This document shows, one piece after another, positions 19,932-29,159 of a stretch of 38,268 nucleotides of DNA (positions within the stretch are counted from its first letter, which is position 1; each line of letters begins with the position of its first letter). Position numbers and translations under genes: made by a program. Location: IMG/VR virus record IMGVR_UViG_3300024520_004183, positions 1 to 38,268 of that record; one strand, written 5' to 3'. A model generated the notes under the pieces. It ran no database searches. It was given only the letters and a program-made list of their open reading frames with translations, and was not told the DNA's origin. Source of the DNA: a virus.

Positions 19932-21677
19932 ATGGCAGAAAACATAACAATGGACCCGCTTCTAACCAAGCTCATCACTGAAAAGGAGAGCGGAAATCGT
20001 TTGCAGGAACGCAAGCACTTGGATTGGGACGACAACTATGAGTTGTATCGCAATAAGGTCAAAACAAACCGCTTAACACAACGACAAGCGGTGATGATTC
20101 CTTTAATGAAGGAAACCATTAAGACTATCCTGGCTAGCGTAGACGACGCTCCGAATATTGACTGGATGGAGCAGGGTGGGAATGAGGATAAAGAGATCCT
20201 CTTCCAAGAGCTGTGGGACGCCTCAATGCGCGAAAATAAGGTTGAACTGATTGATATTATGGACAAGAAGAATGTCCTTCTTTATGGTATTTCAACTAAA
20301 ATGTTCAACATAACTGAACAGGGGGTGGATATTGATGTACTGGATACCTATGACGTAACTTATGACCCCCTCATGCAGGCTGGCAATATTGAATCTGCCC
20401 GCTTTATAGTACGACAGAACATATTCCGCACCGTTCGAGAGATCCTTGCAGATGATCGTTACACCCAAGAAGGTAAGGACTCTCTTAAAATATGGATTGA
20501 AGCGCCAGCCGGATTCCAACACAGCGAAGCAGCTCGTGAACAATGGGAGGCTAAGATGGAACGAGCACGTGACATGGGAGTAGAACATGGAGATTTCCCA
20601 CTATATGCAGGTGGAGACACACTCGTAAACCTAACAGAACACTACACGCGCATCTGGGACACCAAAACCTCGAAATGGGAGCGTCGCGTTGTTACATATG
20701 CAGATAACGAGGTTGTACTTAGTGACGACTCTCTGAAAAGTCTAATCGGAGTAGATTTCTGGCCTTTTGTGGTCTGGAATGAAGACCCCGAGACTAATGA
20801 CATCTATGCAGATAGTGTCGCCGACCTTGTGCGAACGCCTAATAAAGTAATAAATGTTTGGTTTAGTCAGTTAGTAGAGAACCGAACATTGAAAAACTTC
20901 CAGATGCACTGGTACTCAGCAAAGGATGGCTATACTGCTCAGACATACACCCCCGGAGCTGGTGTTATGCTTCCTGCTCCCCCCGGTGACGACATCAATA
21001 AGGTAATAAAACCTGTAGAGATCAATGGTCTCGACGACACAATGGACGCGATCAACCTTCTTACCAAGATCGTGGAGCGGGGTTCGGGTGCCACAGCTAT
21101 TGAGAAAGGCCAAGGTGAGACAGGAACACAAACTCTCGGCGAGATTAACGTGCTCGTCGGGAAGGCAATGGAGCGCTCTGTGTCAATGGCCAAGTTCTAC
21201 CGACTAGCATGGTACGAAACAGCTTGGAAGTGGGGTAAGCTTATGCACGCTAACGGACCCAAGATCATTAAGCTCTACAAGAAGGGGGCTAGTGGCCGCG
21301 TTTATACTAAAAAGATACTGCGTGGGGATTGGAGGTCTGACGAGGGTTATGAACCAAAGGTCACCTCAACCTCAGAACAAGAAAGCGATAGTATTAAAAC
21401 TATCCAGAAGTTCACTTTCTTGCGCACACAGTTCCCAGGCAATACAGCCCTTGATGTTATTGCTCAGAAACGAATGCTTGAGTCTGTCAACCTTACACCG
21501 GAAGAACTGAAACAAGTAACTGATGCTCAGGATGCGCTTCAAGATGCCCAAAACCAGCAGCAACAAGCACAACAACTACCCGGACAACCAGCAGGACAAG
21601 TTGCTCCCCCAACTGAAAACGCACGCGAATCAGCACTCCTCAACGAGATCGGGAGTCTAACTAACGAATTGCAATAA
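19932..21677 (+). CDS. Portal protein
   Basis: This 581-residue protein sits directly after terL and the acetyltransferase. Features: helical N-terminus with PLMKETIKTIL; DVTYDPLMQAGNIESARFIVRQ (wing region); FWPFVVWNEDPETNDIYADSVADLVRTPNKVINVWFSQLVENR (stem/clip region); SGATAIEKGQGETGTQTLGEINVL; and a Gln-rich C-terminal barrel-type end (QNQQQQAQQLPGQ). These are typical of podovirus and P22-like portals. The dodecamer forms the DNA entry vertex. Start codon follows a T-tract and has no ribosome-binding site. Confidence 0.88.
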   Translation: MAENITMDPLLTKLITEKESGNRLQERKHLDWDDNYELYRNKVKTNRLTQRQAVMIPLMKETIKTILASVDDAPNIDWMEQGGNEDKEILFQELWDASMRENKVELIDIMDKKNVLLYGISTKMFNITEQGVDIDVLDTYDVTYDPLMQAGNIESARFIVRQNIFRTVREILADDRYTQEGKDSLKIWIEAPAGFQHSEAAREQWEAKMERARDMGVEHGDFPLYAGGDTLVNLTEHYTRIWDTKTSKWERRVVTYADNEVVLSDDSLKSLIGVDFWPFVVWNEDPETNDIYADSVADLVRTPNKVINVWFSQLVENRTLKNFQMHWYSAKDGYTAQTYTPGAGVMLPAPPGDDINKVIKPVEINGLDDTMDAINLLTKIVERGSGATAIEKGQGETGTQTLGEINVLVGKAMERSVSMAKFYRLAWYETAWKWGKLMHANGPKIIKLYKKGASGRVYTKKILRGDWRSDEGYEPKVTSTSEQESDSIKTIQKFTFLRTQFPGNTALDVIAQKRMLESVNLTPEELKQVTDAQDALQDAQNQQQQAQQLPGQPAGQVAPPTENARESALLNEIGSLTNELQ

Positions 21678-22996
21678 TGCCAATTGAAGATTTAGAAAAC
21701 GTTCGAGACACCCTCCAAGCCCTCAAAGCTGAGAAAGATAAGATCACTCAGGACGAAGACAGTGAGGTAGAGGCTACCAAGCTCGCGCTTTTTGCGCAGG
21801 GCTTAGAGCAGTTGGAGAATCTTGGTGAAGAAATCCGAGATAGTAACAAAGAAGTTCTGTCAGCTATCGAAAACATGCAGATCAACGTCGCTGCGCCCCA
21901 AATGCCAGAGATTAACGTCCCAGAGGCCCGCGTGACAGTAGATATCCCCGAGATAAAGGCGCCGGAAGCTAGGGTCACTGTAGACGTTCCTGAGATCAAG
22001 CTTCCTGAGATTCGTGTCCCAAAAGCGCAGGTAGATGTTAAGATCCCAGACATAAAGGTCCCCACCCCACAGGTGACCGTACAAGAGCGAGAATTGGACT
22101 CTGTGGAACTGAGAGGGGTAGACGCGAACAATCCACTGCCTGTCATTTTAAGGGACACCAAGGGTAATCTTGTGGACCTGAGAGGGGGTGGCGGATCGGC
22201 GACTGGTGGGGGCAGCAATAAAGCACAGTTTGATAAGCTTATTAACAAAGATCCAGAAGATTTCTATTTTGAAGTTGCCGCTGAACGCATACCTAAACAC
22301 AGTTTTGTTCATAAATTCGGCCAAAATCCCGATATTGACCAGATTGATGGATTTGAAGCTATCTGGAATGGGGGGGGAGATTATACTGGATTTGACGCAA
22401 CAGTGGAGGATACAATTGACGTATCATCTAGTGACGCTAATGACACGTCGGCAGGGACAGGTGCACGCACAGTGGAATTACAGGGATTGGACGGTGAATA
22501 TCGAGAGGTTTCCGAAACAGTGGTCCTCGGTGGGACGTCAACAGTTACGACAACCCAAAAGTTCCTTCGGATGCACAGAGGCGTTGTGAGAACTGCCGGG
22601 ACAGGAGCAGGGAACGCTGGTGCGATAACCGCACAGGCCACAGGGACTTCGGATCATACGTTTATGGTGCTACCTATTGGTTATAATCAGACAATGATTG
22701 CTGCTTATACGGTTCCAGGGGGTAAAGACGCGTGTTTGACTTCGTGGTATTCATCATTGTCTGGTAAGACAAATGCTAATGCGAGTATCCGACTCTTGAT
22801 GCGCCCTCTCGGGCAGACCTTTCAAGTAAAGGAAGAATTTACCTTACGCGCAGCCGGATCGTCTTATGTCCAGCGTGAATACAGGGTTCCGAAAGACTCC
22901 ATACCAGAAAAGACTGACATAAAGGTTATGGCTGACACAGATGCTAATAATACAGCTATAGCAGCGGGATTTGATCTAATTTTAATAGAACGATAA
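21677..22996 (+). CDS. Fibre-like virion protein A with beta-repeat stem
   Basis: In this 439-residue protein, residues 1-65 are an acidic coiled coil; residues 70-140 are a stem of 14 to 16 residue beta repeats (PEINVPEARVTVDIPEIKAPEARVTV...). Next comes the hinge NPLPVILRDTKGNLVDLRGGGG, shared with the next gene. Residues 195-439 form a beta-sandwich head with SSSDANDTSAGTGARTVELQGLDGEYREVSETV, a domain widespread in environmental podoviruses. Likely a trimeric head or tail fibre. It overlaps the portal stop by one base. Its place between portal and scaffold is unusual for a fibre. Confidence 0.75.
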   Translation: MPIEDLENVRDTLQALKAEKDKITQDEDSEVEATKLALFAQGLEQLENLGEEIRDSNKEVLSAIENMQINVAAPQMPEINVPEARVTVDIPEIKAPEARVTVDVPEIKLPEIRVPKAQVDVKIPDIKVPTPQVTVQERELDSVELRGVDANNPLPVILRDTKGNLVDLRGGGGSATGGGSNKAQFDKLINKDPEDFYFEVAAERIPKHSFVHKFGQNPDIDQIDGFEAIWNGGGDYTGFDATVEDTIDVSSSDANDTSAGTGARTVELQGLDGEYREVSETVVLGGTSTVTTTQKFLRMHRGVVRTAGTGAGNAGAITAQATGTSDHTFMVLPIGYNQTMIAAYTVPGGKDACLTSWYSSLSGKTNANASIRLLMRPLGQTFQVKEEFTLRAAGSSYVQREYRVPKDSIPEKTDIKVMADTDANNTAIAAGFDLILIER

Positions 22997-23019
22997 ATAT
23001 ATTATAATAAATTATTAAC

Positions 23020-24720
23020 ATGGCAAAAAAAGACTCATTAAGCAAAGCAGCAGAGATTCTTGGTTCGATAGATCGACACAAGAAAGAAGCTGAGAAACAA
23101 ACACAGGAAGAGCGCCGAAACATGATATTTGGCATATCACAGGGCGTTGTTGATGCGTTGAAGCCTGCTTTGAATCAACTTGCCTCACAGGCACGCCTCA
23201 CACGAGGGGATGTGGAGGCAATGGTTTCAAAGATTAAGGTTGAAACACATACACCAGACGTTGTGATGCCTGAAATTAACATACCTAAAGCAGAAGTTAC
23301 GGTACGTAGTCCCAAAGTCAACATTCCAGACATAAAGATGCCCGACAAGATGAATATTGAAGGCTTTGTGTCTCTTATGGGAGTAGACCTTGGTAACCCA
23401 CTACCAGTACAACTACGAACACCAGGAGGGGCTCCTGTAGATTTTAGCGCCCTCGGCGGTGGAGGAGGCGGTGGAGGAGCCCGTATCGTTAAGGTTAGTG
23501 ATATATTGGATTCTTCCGGAGCTTCCATTATTGGCGAAGACGGCCTCTTAAAGACCTCGGCGACATCGACAGCAACCCTTGACGCAGACTTCGGAGAAGG
23601 TGAAGTAGCTTCAAAGACCCTTCGTATTGTACAGGCTACAGACGCCATTGCATCTGTTAATATTGTCTCAGGTTCAGCGTCCGGAACAGAATACAACGAC
23701 GCCGGAAACACCGAACTAGGAACGGGCGGACTTATCATGGCGCGTGACTCGGGTGGTTCAATTTATGGTGTTCGCATTGGAGCAGGGACCAGCGAAGTCT
23801 CACTCCGCACCAACCAGGCAACAGATTCGATTGCTTCTGTGGCAGTTAAGGAAATCTTTGGCTCTACTGTGACCAGTCTCCTTAATGGAGACAATCGAAT
23901 TCCAGTTTCAGTCGAAACTGGTGGCTCTGGACTTACTGATGCAGAATTGCGAGCGACCTCGGTTCCCGTGTCTCAAGTATCAGGCGCCAATTGGAGTGTA
24001 TCTGTAACAGATATTGCTAACACCGTAGCAGCAAGCCTTGTTGACTCTTCGGGAGTACAGTACTCTGGCAACAACCCAATGACCGCCAAAATGGCCGGCA
24101 CGAGTAATGCGGTTGTAGATGTTCTCACCTCGGGAGCAGACGGCGTAAGCAACACAGAGAATGAGCTTGTTTCCGCCGCCTTGAACTACGGCTATAATGG
24201 CACAAGTTGGGATCGTACCCACAACGGAATTGGAGACGAGGCCGGGGCAATACGTGTTGTTCATGCATCTGACGCAACGGCAAGTACTAACGTGGTCTCC
24301 ACGGTTGGTCTCACCGACACCGAGCTAAGAGCATCTAGCGTACCTGTGGAACAAGTTTCCGGCAGCCAATGGTCTACGCTTGCACGACCTATCCAGGTTC
24401 GAGATTCGCTCGGAACAGCTTACACGTCACTTTCCACGGGGACAGAAGCGACGTTCTTGGCGGCCGAAGCTGGCAAATTCCATGATCTAGTGTGGGTGTT
24501 GGGAGCCAATCAATCAGATGCAGCCGTTACTGTTGATTTAAGAATGGTTACCGCGGGCAACGTGGTAATGAGCCTTGAAATTCCAGCAAATAGTACAGCC
24601 GGTATCGCACCAGCCGTGCCATATCCACAATCAGATTCAGGCAACAATTGGACGGTTGATATGCCAGATATCACAGGCACAACTGTTGACATAACTGGTC
24701 TATTCAGTAAGGAAGACTAA
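23020..24720 (+). CDS. Fibre-like virion protein B, paralogous stem
   Basis: In this 566-residue protein, the helical start (1-70) is followed by a shorter beta-repeat stem (PEINIPKAEVTVRSPKVNIPDIKMP) and by NPLPVQLRTPGGAPVDFSALGGGGGG, clearly related to the hinge of the preceding gene. The rest is Ser/Thr/Ala-rich beta structure with an internal repeat LTDAELRATSVPVSQVSG / LTDTELRASSVPVEQVSG (about 308 and 426). The C-terminal 100 residues look like a small beta-sandwich. Probably a second trimeric fibre or decoration. Preceded by ATTAACATG without a ribosome-binding site. Confidence 0.75.
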   Translation: MAKKDSLSKAAEILGSIDRHKKEAEKQTQEERRNMIFGISQGVVDALKPALNQLASQARLTRGDVEAMVSKIKVETHTPDVVMPEINIPKAEVTVRSPKVNIPDIKMPDKMNIEGFVSLMGVDLGNPLPVQLRTPGGAPVDFSALGGGGGGGGARIVKVSDILDSSGASIIGEDGLLKTSATSTATLDADFGEGEVASKTLRIVQATDAIASVNIVSGSASGTEYNDAGNTELGTGGLIMARDSGGSIYGVRIGAGTSEVSLRTNQATDSIASVAVKEIFGSTVTSLLNGDNRIPVSVETGGSGLTDAELRATSVPVSQVSGANWSVSVTDIANTVAASLVDSSGVQYSGNNPMTAKMAGTSNAVVDVLTSGADGVSNTENELVSAALNYGYNGTSWDRTHNGIGDEAGAIRVVHASDATASTNVVSTVGLTDTELRASSVPVEQVSGSQWSTLARPIQVRDSLGTAYTSLSTGTEATFLAAEAGKFHDLVWVLGANQSDAAVTVDLRMVTAGNVVMSLEIPANSTAGIAPAVPYPQSDSGNNWTVDMPDITGTTVDITGLFSKED

Positions 24721-24725
24721 GTATT

Positions 24726-25073
24726 ATGGACATTCGCAGTAAACTTAAAGGAAAGACAATTGACGAGGAATTAAGATTCTTGTATCGCGTCAACGAGATA
24801 TTGCGCCTTGAACATAACGCTGAGGGTACCAAGTTCAGGGACGGTGTCATTACTGAGGCGCAGTGGGATGTATACAAACAGGGGTTTCGAGCGCGACAAA
24901 AGAGAATATTGGGCAGGGCTTCGGCGATTAGGAAAAGACTGGGCCTAGACAAAGTGGTGCATGGTACTGCCGCAGAAGAACTGGCTGCTCGCGATCGAAG
25001 TACCAAACACAAACGAGAGGGCTCGATTGCTAGCCGCTTCGATGGTGAGATAGATATTAAAACAATAGAGTAA
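24726..25073 (+). CDS. Small helical virion-module protein (115 aa)
   Basis: Basic and helical throughout (LRFLYRVNEILRLEHNAEG...RARQKRILGRASAIRKRLGL). Located five bases after the fibre B stop and one base before the next gene (TAA-T-ATG). No family recognised. It could be an assembly factor or fibre chaperone by position only. Confidence 0.65.
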   Translation: MDIRSKLKGKTIDEELRFLYRVNEILRLEHNAEGTKFRDGVITEAQWDVYKQGFRARQKRILGRASAIRKRLGLDKVVHGTAAEELAARDRSTKHKREGSIASRFDGEIDIKTIE

Positions 25074-25074
25074 T

Positions 25075-25734
25075 ATGGCACTAGAAGACTTCACTACATA
25101 TACGGAGAGTGATCCCACGGCAGACATTACCGTGACCTCAACGAAAGTTGATGTTGTGAGTATTGCAGAAGAGGCCGACGCACAGGTTTATTCAGACAAG
25201 GGCGCCTCACATTTTGATGGCGACTTTACGTGGCAGTTTGAAGTGTTTATGACCAAGGACACTGGTGGGGGCCATAACATTATCCTGGGAGGACTTAGTC
25301 TGACTAATGATGATGTGTCAACAGATACCAACAAGAAGCTGGGATTACGTTTGTTTGACAATACCTCCAATATTGATATGTGTGTGCACAAACGTGACTC
25401 AGGGGGAGAGGCACAAGATTGTCTAGCGTCAGCGTTATCACATTCCACCTTATATTACCCCGAATTGGAGCGTGATGAGGCTGCCAGTGCCAACGGAGAT
25501 TTGATCGCCAGGATATATACCGACTCAGCTCGAACATCACTTCACGACACCCTTACCGTCTCCCTCTCAGAGAATCTGGATTGGCAATACGCTTATGGTT
25601 TTATGAACTATGGGACCGCAACAGGAGCGGTGGGTATTACGGCTTTCATACAGAATCTCGACTTACAGGAAGGAGGAGGACCGACGCCAGCCACGGCTAA
25701 GTCTCCAACACTATTAACATTAGGAGCAGGATAA
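25075..25734 (+). CDS. Beta-sandwich virion protein (lectin-like fold)
   Basis: This 219-residue protein begins EDFTTYTESDPTADITVTSTKVDVVS and continues with HFDGDFTWQFEVFM. This matches a class of phage proteins with concanavalin/LamG-like jelly-roll folds starting (L)EDFTTYTEVDP. The C-terminus is a Pro/Thr tail (GGGPTPATAKSPTLL). Probably a surface decoration or fibre-tip protein that binds glycans. Fold name is inferred from pattern, not from a search. Confidence 0.7.
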   Translation: MALEDFTTYTESDPTADITVTSTKVDVVSIAEEADAQVYSDKGASHFDGDFTWQFEVFMTKDTGGGHNIILGGLSLTNDDVSTDTNKKLGLRLFDNTSNIDMCVHKRDSGGEAQDCLASALSHSTLYYPELERDEAASANGDLIARIYTDSARTSLHDTLTVSLSENLDWQYAYGFMNYGTATGAVGITAFIQNLDLQEGGGPTPATAKSPTLLTLGAG

Positions 25735-25735
25735 G

Positions 25736-26050
25736 ATGCACAATGTACTGTCACAACTCTTAGAACGACGGGGGATAAAAGATACGACAGAACTTACTGA
25801 GGAAGAACGCCAGGATTTTGCCAACTGGCAGCAGATTCTCGGTGAAGAGGACGTCAGTATTAAGGGCCTCTTAGGCTTCATAGAGAGCGAAATTGCCCAC
25901 ACACAGAGCGAATTCAAAGACTTAGACCGAACCACAGAGAAGACTGAGCGCATTGGTATGAAGTTAGGAATCTTCATAACCATCCGAGATTTAATAAATA
26001 GCAAGGAAAAAGAGAGAGAAGGACTGATTGAACGCTTGACCAACTTGTAA
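25736..26050 (+). CDS. Helical phage protein upstream of scaffold (104 aa)
   Basis: MHNVLSQLLERRGIKDTTELTEEERQDFANWQQIL resembles a small conserved phage family with L-x-x-LLxxRGIKDxxELxxEExxxFxxW, often near capsid genes. The rest is helical and charged. It starts one base after the previous stop. Its last codons contain the -35 element of promoter P2. Confidence 0.7.
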   Translation: MHNVLSQLLERRGIKDTTELTEEERQDFANWQQILGEEDVSIKGLLGFIESEIAHTQSEFKDLDRTTEKTERIGMKLGIFITIRDLINSKEKEREGLIERLTNL

Positions 26051-26063
26051 TCAATCGTATAAT
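26036..26063 (+). promoter_or_regulatory. Virion promoter P2 (before scaffold/coat)
   Basis: TTGACC (26036-26041) and TATAAT (26058-26063) with a 16-base spacer; spacer bases TAATCAATCG resemble TAATTCAATAG in P1. CCTAACCTA follows at about 26077-26085, as in P1. ATG lies 67 bases after the -10, compared with 65 for P1. Confidence 0.8.
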
Positions 26064-26094
26064 TAAACTTAATAACCCTAACCTATCAAAAAGG

Positions 26095-26130
26095 CGGGAC
26101 ACCTGAGAAGGGGTCTCGTTTTTATTTTTT
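26095..26130 (+). terminator. Leader hairpin with T-tract abutting the next start codon
   Basis: CGGGACACC (26095-26103) pairs with GGGGTCTCG (26110-26118), with one G-T pair and one mismatch; then TTTTTATTTTTT (26119-26130) runs straight into the ATG at 26131. Same arrangement as the element before the portal gene, although the stem sequence differs. Confidence 0.75.
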
Positions 26131-26313
26131 ATGGCTTTTACAGTAAACCAAAAAAAGGACTTCACTGTTGCGCAGGCAGGTTTCGCAGGGAATTTGAAGC
26201 CCAACAAAGTTAAGGCTCGCAAGGTTCACGCAACCGTGAGCGGCATTACGCCCGCAGGAACACCAGCGCTAAAGGCTATGCAGGGCAAAGTGCCTATTGA
26301 TAACAGTAAATAG
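26131..26313 (+). CDS. Small basic protein (60 aa) at head of coat operon
   Basis: Sequence MAFTVNQKKDFTVAQAGFAGNLKPNKVKARKVHATVSG. Its ATG abuts the T-tract of the leader hairpin, so there is no ribosome-binding site. It has a beta-rich, basic character and is first in the scaffold-coat transcript. Possibly a minor head or decoration protein; alternatively a translated leader that helps expression of the coat gene. Confidence 0.65.
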   Translation: MAFTVNQKKDFTVAQAGFAGNLKPNKVKARKVHATVSGITPAGTPALKAMQGKVPIDNSK

Positions 26314-26370
26314 CCTGTTCGACCTGCTATGTCGTTAAACTGCCATTATTAGAGTAATCCATCTCATAAA

Positions 26371-26946
26371 ATGGAAGAAAAAACAGAGGAAAAGGAACCT
26401 CAAACAAATCCTGAAACCGAGGTTGAAAAGACCGAAGAAGCTCCCAAGGCGGAGATTACTTCTGAGGAAATTGACGACCTCAAACACCGAGCTGAGGTTA
26501 GCTCTCAGAATTTCGAGAGAGCTAAGAAAGCCGAAGCTAGGATAAAAGAACTCGAAAAAGAAACATTGTCAGATAACGACAAACTTTCTGAAATCGATGA
26601 TGAGGAGATTAGCAAGTTAAAAGATGATCTTTCTACAGTGAAAGACGAGCTTGCTAAGGGCAAGGTGTTAGAACGTTACCCCGATCTCAAAGAAGTCTGG
26701 TCTGAATTCGATGAATTCCGAACAGATGATGAGAATAAGGGAATGAACCTCAACACCGCAGCAAAGGCTTTTGCCATCGAAAAAGGACTTCTCGAACCGA
26801 ATCGTAAAGGTCTCGAGAAATCTACTGGAGGTGACAAGGCTCCCGCCCCATCAGGAATGACAGCCGAAGAGGTAAAAAATCTTCGTGAGAATGACTATAA
26901 TAAGTATAGAGATATGCTTAAAAAAGGTCAGATCAAGATGTCATAG
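26371..26946 (+). CDS. Scaffolding protein
   Basis: This 191-residue, strongly acidic protein is mostly helical and coiled coil. The N-terminus is Glu/Thr/Pro-rich (EEKTEEKEPQTNPETEVEK), the middle has charged heptads, and the C-terminus is a basic helix (NDYNKYRDMLKKGQIKMS) typical of the coat-binding end of scaffolds. Position immediately before the coat gene is decisive. Length is in the usual range for scaffolds with no protease domain. Confidence 0.85.
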   Translation: MEEKTEEKEPQTNPETEVEKTEEAPKAEITSEEIDDLKHRAEVSSQNFERAKKAEARIKELEKETLSDNDKLSEIDDEEISKLKDDLSTVKDELAKGKVLERYPDLKEVWSEFDEFRTDDENKGMNLNTAAKAFAIEKGLLEPNRKGLEKSTGGDKAPAPSGMTAEEVKNLRENDYNKYRDMLKKGQIKMS

Positions 26947-26975
26947 GTCGCAGGAGTTAGTCAGAAAACTATATA

Positions 26976-28298
26976 ATGGCTACATTAAGTAATTTTGGAG
27001 AACAATTTGCAAGTAAGGTCCTTGAAAAGACCTACCAGAACGCAGTTGTTGACGCTATCGCTAACCGTGATTACGAAGGTGAGATCAAAAAGCCAGGAGA
27101 TCGTGTAAACATTCTCTCTTTCCTCAATAGCATCCTTCTTAGTGACTACTCAGTTGGTTCAGACATGAGTTCTGAAACAATTGTAGACGCTGAGGATCAG
27201 CTTATTGTTGAAAAACGAAAATACTACAACTTCTCGCTTGATCGCCTCGAGGATCTATTCACCTACGGTGGAGACATCCCTGAGAACCTTCTTACGGACG
27301 CATCGAAAGTTCTCGAAAAAGAAATCGACACCTACGTTCTCGACAAATTCGGATCAGAAGCTAAGGCAGGTAACTGGATTGGTATCGACCTCGTGGTTGA
27401 TGGTTCAGGTCAGACAATGGCCTCAATCACCACAACCGCAACAGGTGGTACAGTCAACCTTTCAACCAACGTGGTAAACGGTGGTGGAATGGCAACAGTT
27501 GAAAACCCTCGCGATGGCGCAAGCTACTCAAGTGGATTCGACAGCTCGGACCTCTTCAAGGGATTCCGACTTCGATCAACCGCAGCATTTGTTTCACCTT
27601 GGTATCGTATCTCGGGTGTCACAGACACAAACACTGCAACTCTTACCGAATGGGATGAGGCAGTAGGCGGTTCAGACTTTGAAGAAGGTATGACACTCCG
27701 TGGTTTGTTTGGTGGAGATGGCATTAGCTTCCCCAAGGGAGGTGACGGCAACGCTTCACTTCTTACCATGTCAAGTCTTGGTTGGGAGATTCAGGCAGCA
27801 GCAGCAACTTCGGTTACCGCAGCGTCTATCTACGACCAGACAACCCTCCTCGCTGAGGCACTTGACGAAGATGAAGTATCAGCAGAAGACCGTAAAGTTA
27901 CGGTTCCTCCAGCAGGTATCACTATGCTTCGTCAGGCATCAGAGCTTCAACCAACCGGCATCGCTGAAATCTTCGGCGGCACCGTACTCAATGGACGAGT
28001 CATGCGATTTGGTGGATTCGATGTCCATAGCGCAGCAGGTTCACGTGTTTCAACACGATCAGGTCACCCTACATCTTCAGGTGTTGGTTCAGACCTTACT
28101 ACAACCACAGGTGCGACAGGTTACATCATTCCAGCAAACCACATGGGATGCATCACTTATGCAGATAAGTGGAGCGAGTCTCGAGTAGTTGATGCTGAGA
28201 ACCAGTTTGCAAAGAAGTACCAAGGTCTCTTCCTCTTCGGAGCGAAGGTACCTCGTTACCGACGTAAATTTGCAGCAGTTCTCTTCGGAAGTTTCTAA
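26976..28298 (+). CDS. Major capsid protein
   Basis: This 440-residue coat protein begins MATLSNFGEQFASKVLEKTYQNAVVDAIANRDYEGEIKKPGDRVNIL, as in many podovirus coats of the P22 gp5-like class. It has an extended E-loop/insertion region (about 140-240, Thr/Gly-rich) and a conserved-looking C-terminus KKYQGLFLFGAKVPRYRRKFAAVLFGSF. Codon choice is narrower (many CTT, TCA, GCA) than in neighbours, which fits high expression. A 10-bp inverted repeat follows the stop. Confidence 0.9.
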   Translation: MATLSNFGEQFASKVLEKTYQNAVVDAIANRDYEGEIKKPGDRVNILSFLNSILLSDYSVGSDMSSETIVDAEDQLIVEKRKYYNFSLDRLEDLFTYGGDIPENLLTDASKVLEKEIDTYVLDKFGSEAKAGNWIGIDLVVDGSGQTMASITTTATGGTVNLSTNVVNGGGMATVENPRDGASYSSGFDSSDLFKGFRLRSTAAFVSPWYRISGVTDTNTATLTEWDEAVGGSDFEEGMTLRGLFGGDGISFPKGGDGNASLLTMSSLGWEIQAAAATSVTAASIYDQTTLLAEALDEDEVSAEDRKVTVPPAGITMLRQASELQPTGIAEIFGGTVLNGRVMRFGGFDVHSAAGSRVSTRSGHPTSSGVGSDLTTTTGATGYIIPANHMGCITYADKWSESRVVDAENQFAKKYQGLFLFGAKVPRYRRKFAAVLFGSF

Positions 28299-28319
28299 TC
28301 GTTAAATAACGGTTCGTTC

Positions 28320-28352
28320 ATGGAGTGGCCTACTTGACGCAAGCCACTCCAT
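28320..28352 (+). terminator. Inverted repeat after coat gene, possible partial terminator
   Basis: ATGGAGTGGC (28320-28329) and GCCACTCCAT (28343-28352) form a perfect 10-bp stem with a 13-base loop. No T-run follows. It could lower transcript level downstream of the coat gene or protect the coat mRNA 3' end. It overlaps an in-frame GTG at 28325, which makes that GTG an unlikely start. Confidence 0.55.
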
Positions 28353-28378
28353 ACGTCAGGGAGCGAACCCCCCTGTAT

Positions 28379-29158
28379 ATGATCTACATAAAAAGATTGC
28401 TCTTTAAGTTGATGAAGAAATCTCCTGCTTCAATGGAGATGGTGCAGTACTGGAAACACAAAGAATCTGTGCAGGCTAAAGTCACAGAACTCGATGGAGT
28501 TACTGTTATGTATATGGAGGGCGAGAAATACGCCTTCCCCGGATTCCCACGTGGACATCTACTCTTCGGCTCGTTGTCCAAACTCAAACATGAGGTTAAA
28601 AACCAGATTTTCAATGAATCTTGGGCCTTATTAGAAGAGGGTGGCTCGTCAAAGGAAGTCATACAGCACATCAAATCTAAAGCACTACCAAATGTGTTTA
28701 AGATATTGGAAGCTAATAGATACGACCTAGTCCCCGAGAAGAAGATGGTTATTTCGGTGCGCGAACTACACCGGGCGTGGACAAAGGTTTCCCCAGGAAC
28801 GCATGAGTTACGTGACTTGATCTGTTATGTCCTACAAGAAGATGACGGCTACCGGTTTCGATTCCAGTGGCTTGCTGGATACATGCCAACTTGGTTGTTT
28901 CGCTTCGTAAGCCCCACCAAAGCTCTAGATAAGGCTTTTCAGTGGATAGAGGTTGCTGAGGTGATAAATGACATGAAGGAGAGGCAAGTACTTCTGCGGC
29001 GCATCATTATGACCATACTGGATGATCCTCACTATCGCAAACAGCTAGATCGACTCTTTAGAGAGATTGACTGGAAAAAGATACGGATGTCAAAAGCAGA
29101 TAAATACTTCTTTAGGGGCAAATATTTCAAAGTGGATCTTGACCTTTTTGAATACTAA
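28379..29158 (+). CDS. Conserved-type virion-module protein, function unknown
   Basis: This is a 259-residue protein if started at ATG 28379. A GTG at 28325 gives 277 residues but lies within the hairpin, and an ATG at 28412 is a third option. Content: MVQYWKHKESVQAKVTELDGVTVMYMEGEKYAFPGFPRGHLLFG, then helices, then LRDLICYVLQEDDGYRFRFQWL, a segment I associate with uncharacterised podovirus proteins. It has no membrane segment. It lies between coat and the long beta-rich tail protein. Confidence 0.7.
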   Translation: MIYIKRLLFKLMKKSPASMEMVQYWKHKESVQAKVTELDGVTVMYMEGEKYAFPGFPRGHLLFGSLSKLKHEVKNQIFNESWALLEEGGSSKEVIQHIKSKALPNVFKILEANRYDLVPEKKMVISVRELHRAWTKVSPGTHELRDLICYVLQEDDGYRFRFQWLAGYMPTWLFRFVSPTKALDKAFQWIEVAEVINDMKERQVLLRRIIMTILDDPHYRKQLDRLFREIDWKKIRMSKADKYFFRGKYFKVDLDLFEY

Positions 29159-29159
29159 T

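Noticed and set aside
28325-28378. GTG start giving 18 extra residues on the protein after the coat gene
   Set aside because: The GTG lies within a perfect 10-bp inverted repeat, so these bases more likely form a post-coat hairpin; the call starts at 28379, with some doubt.
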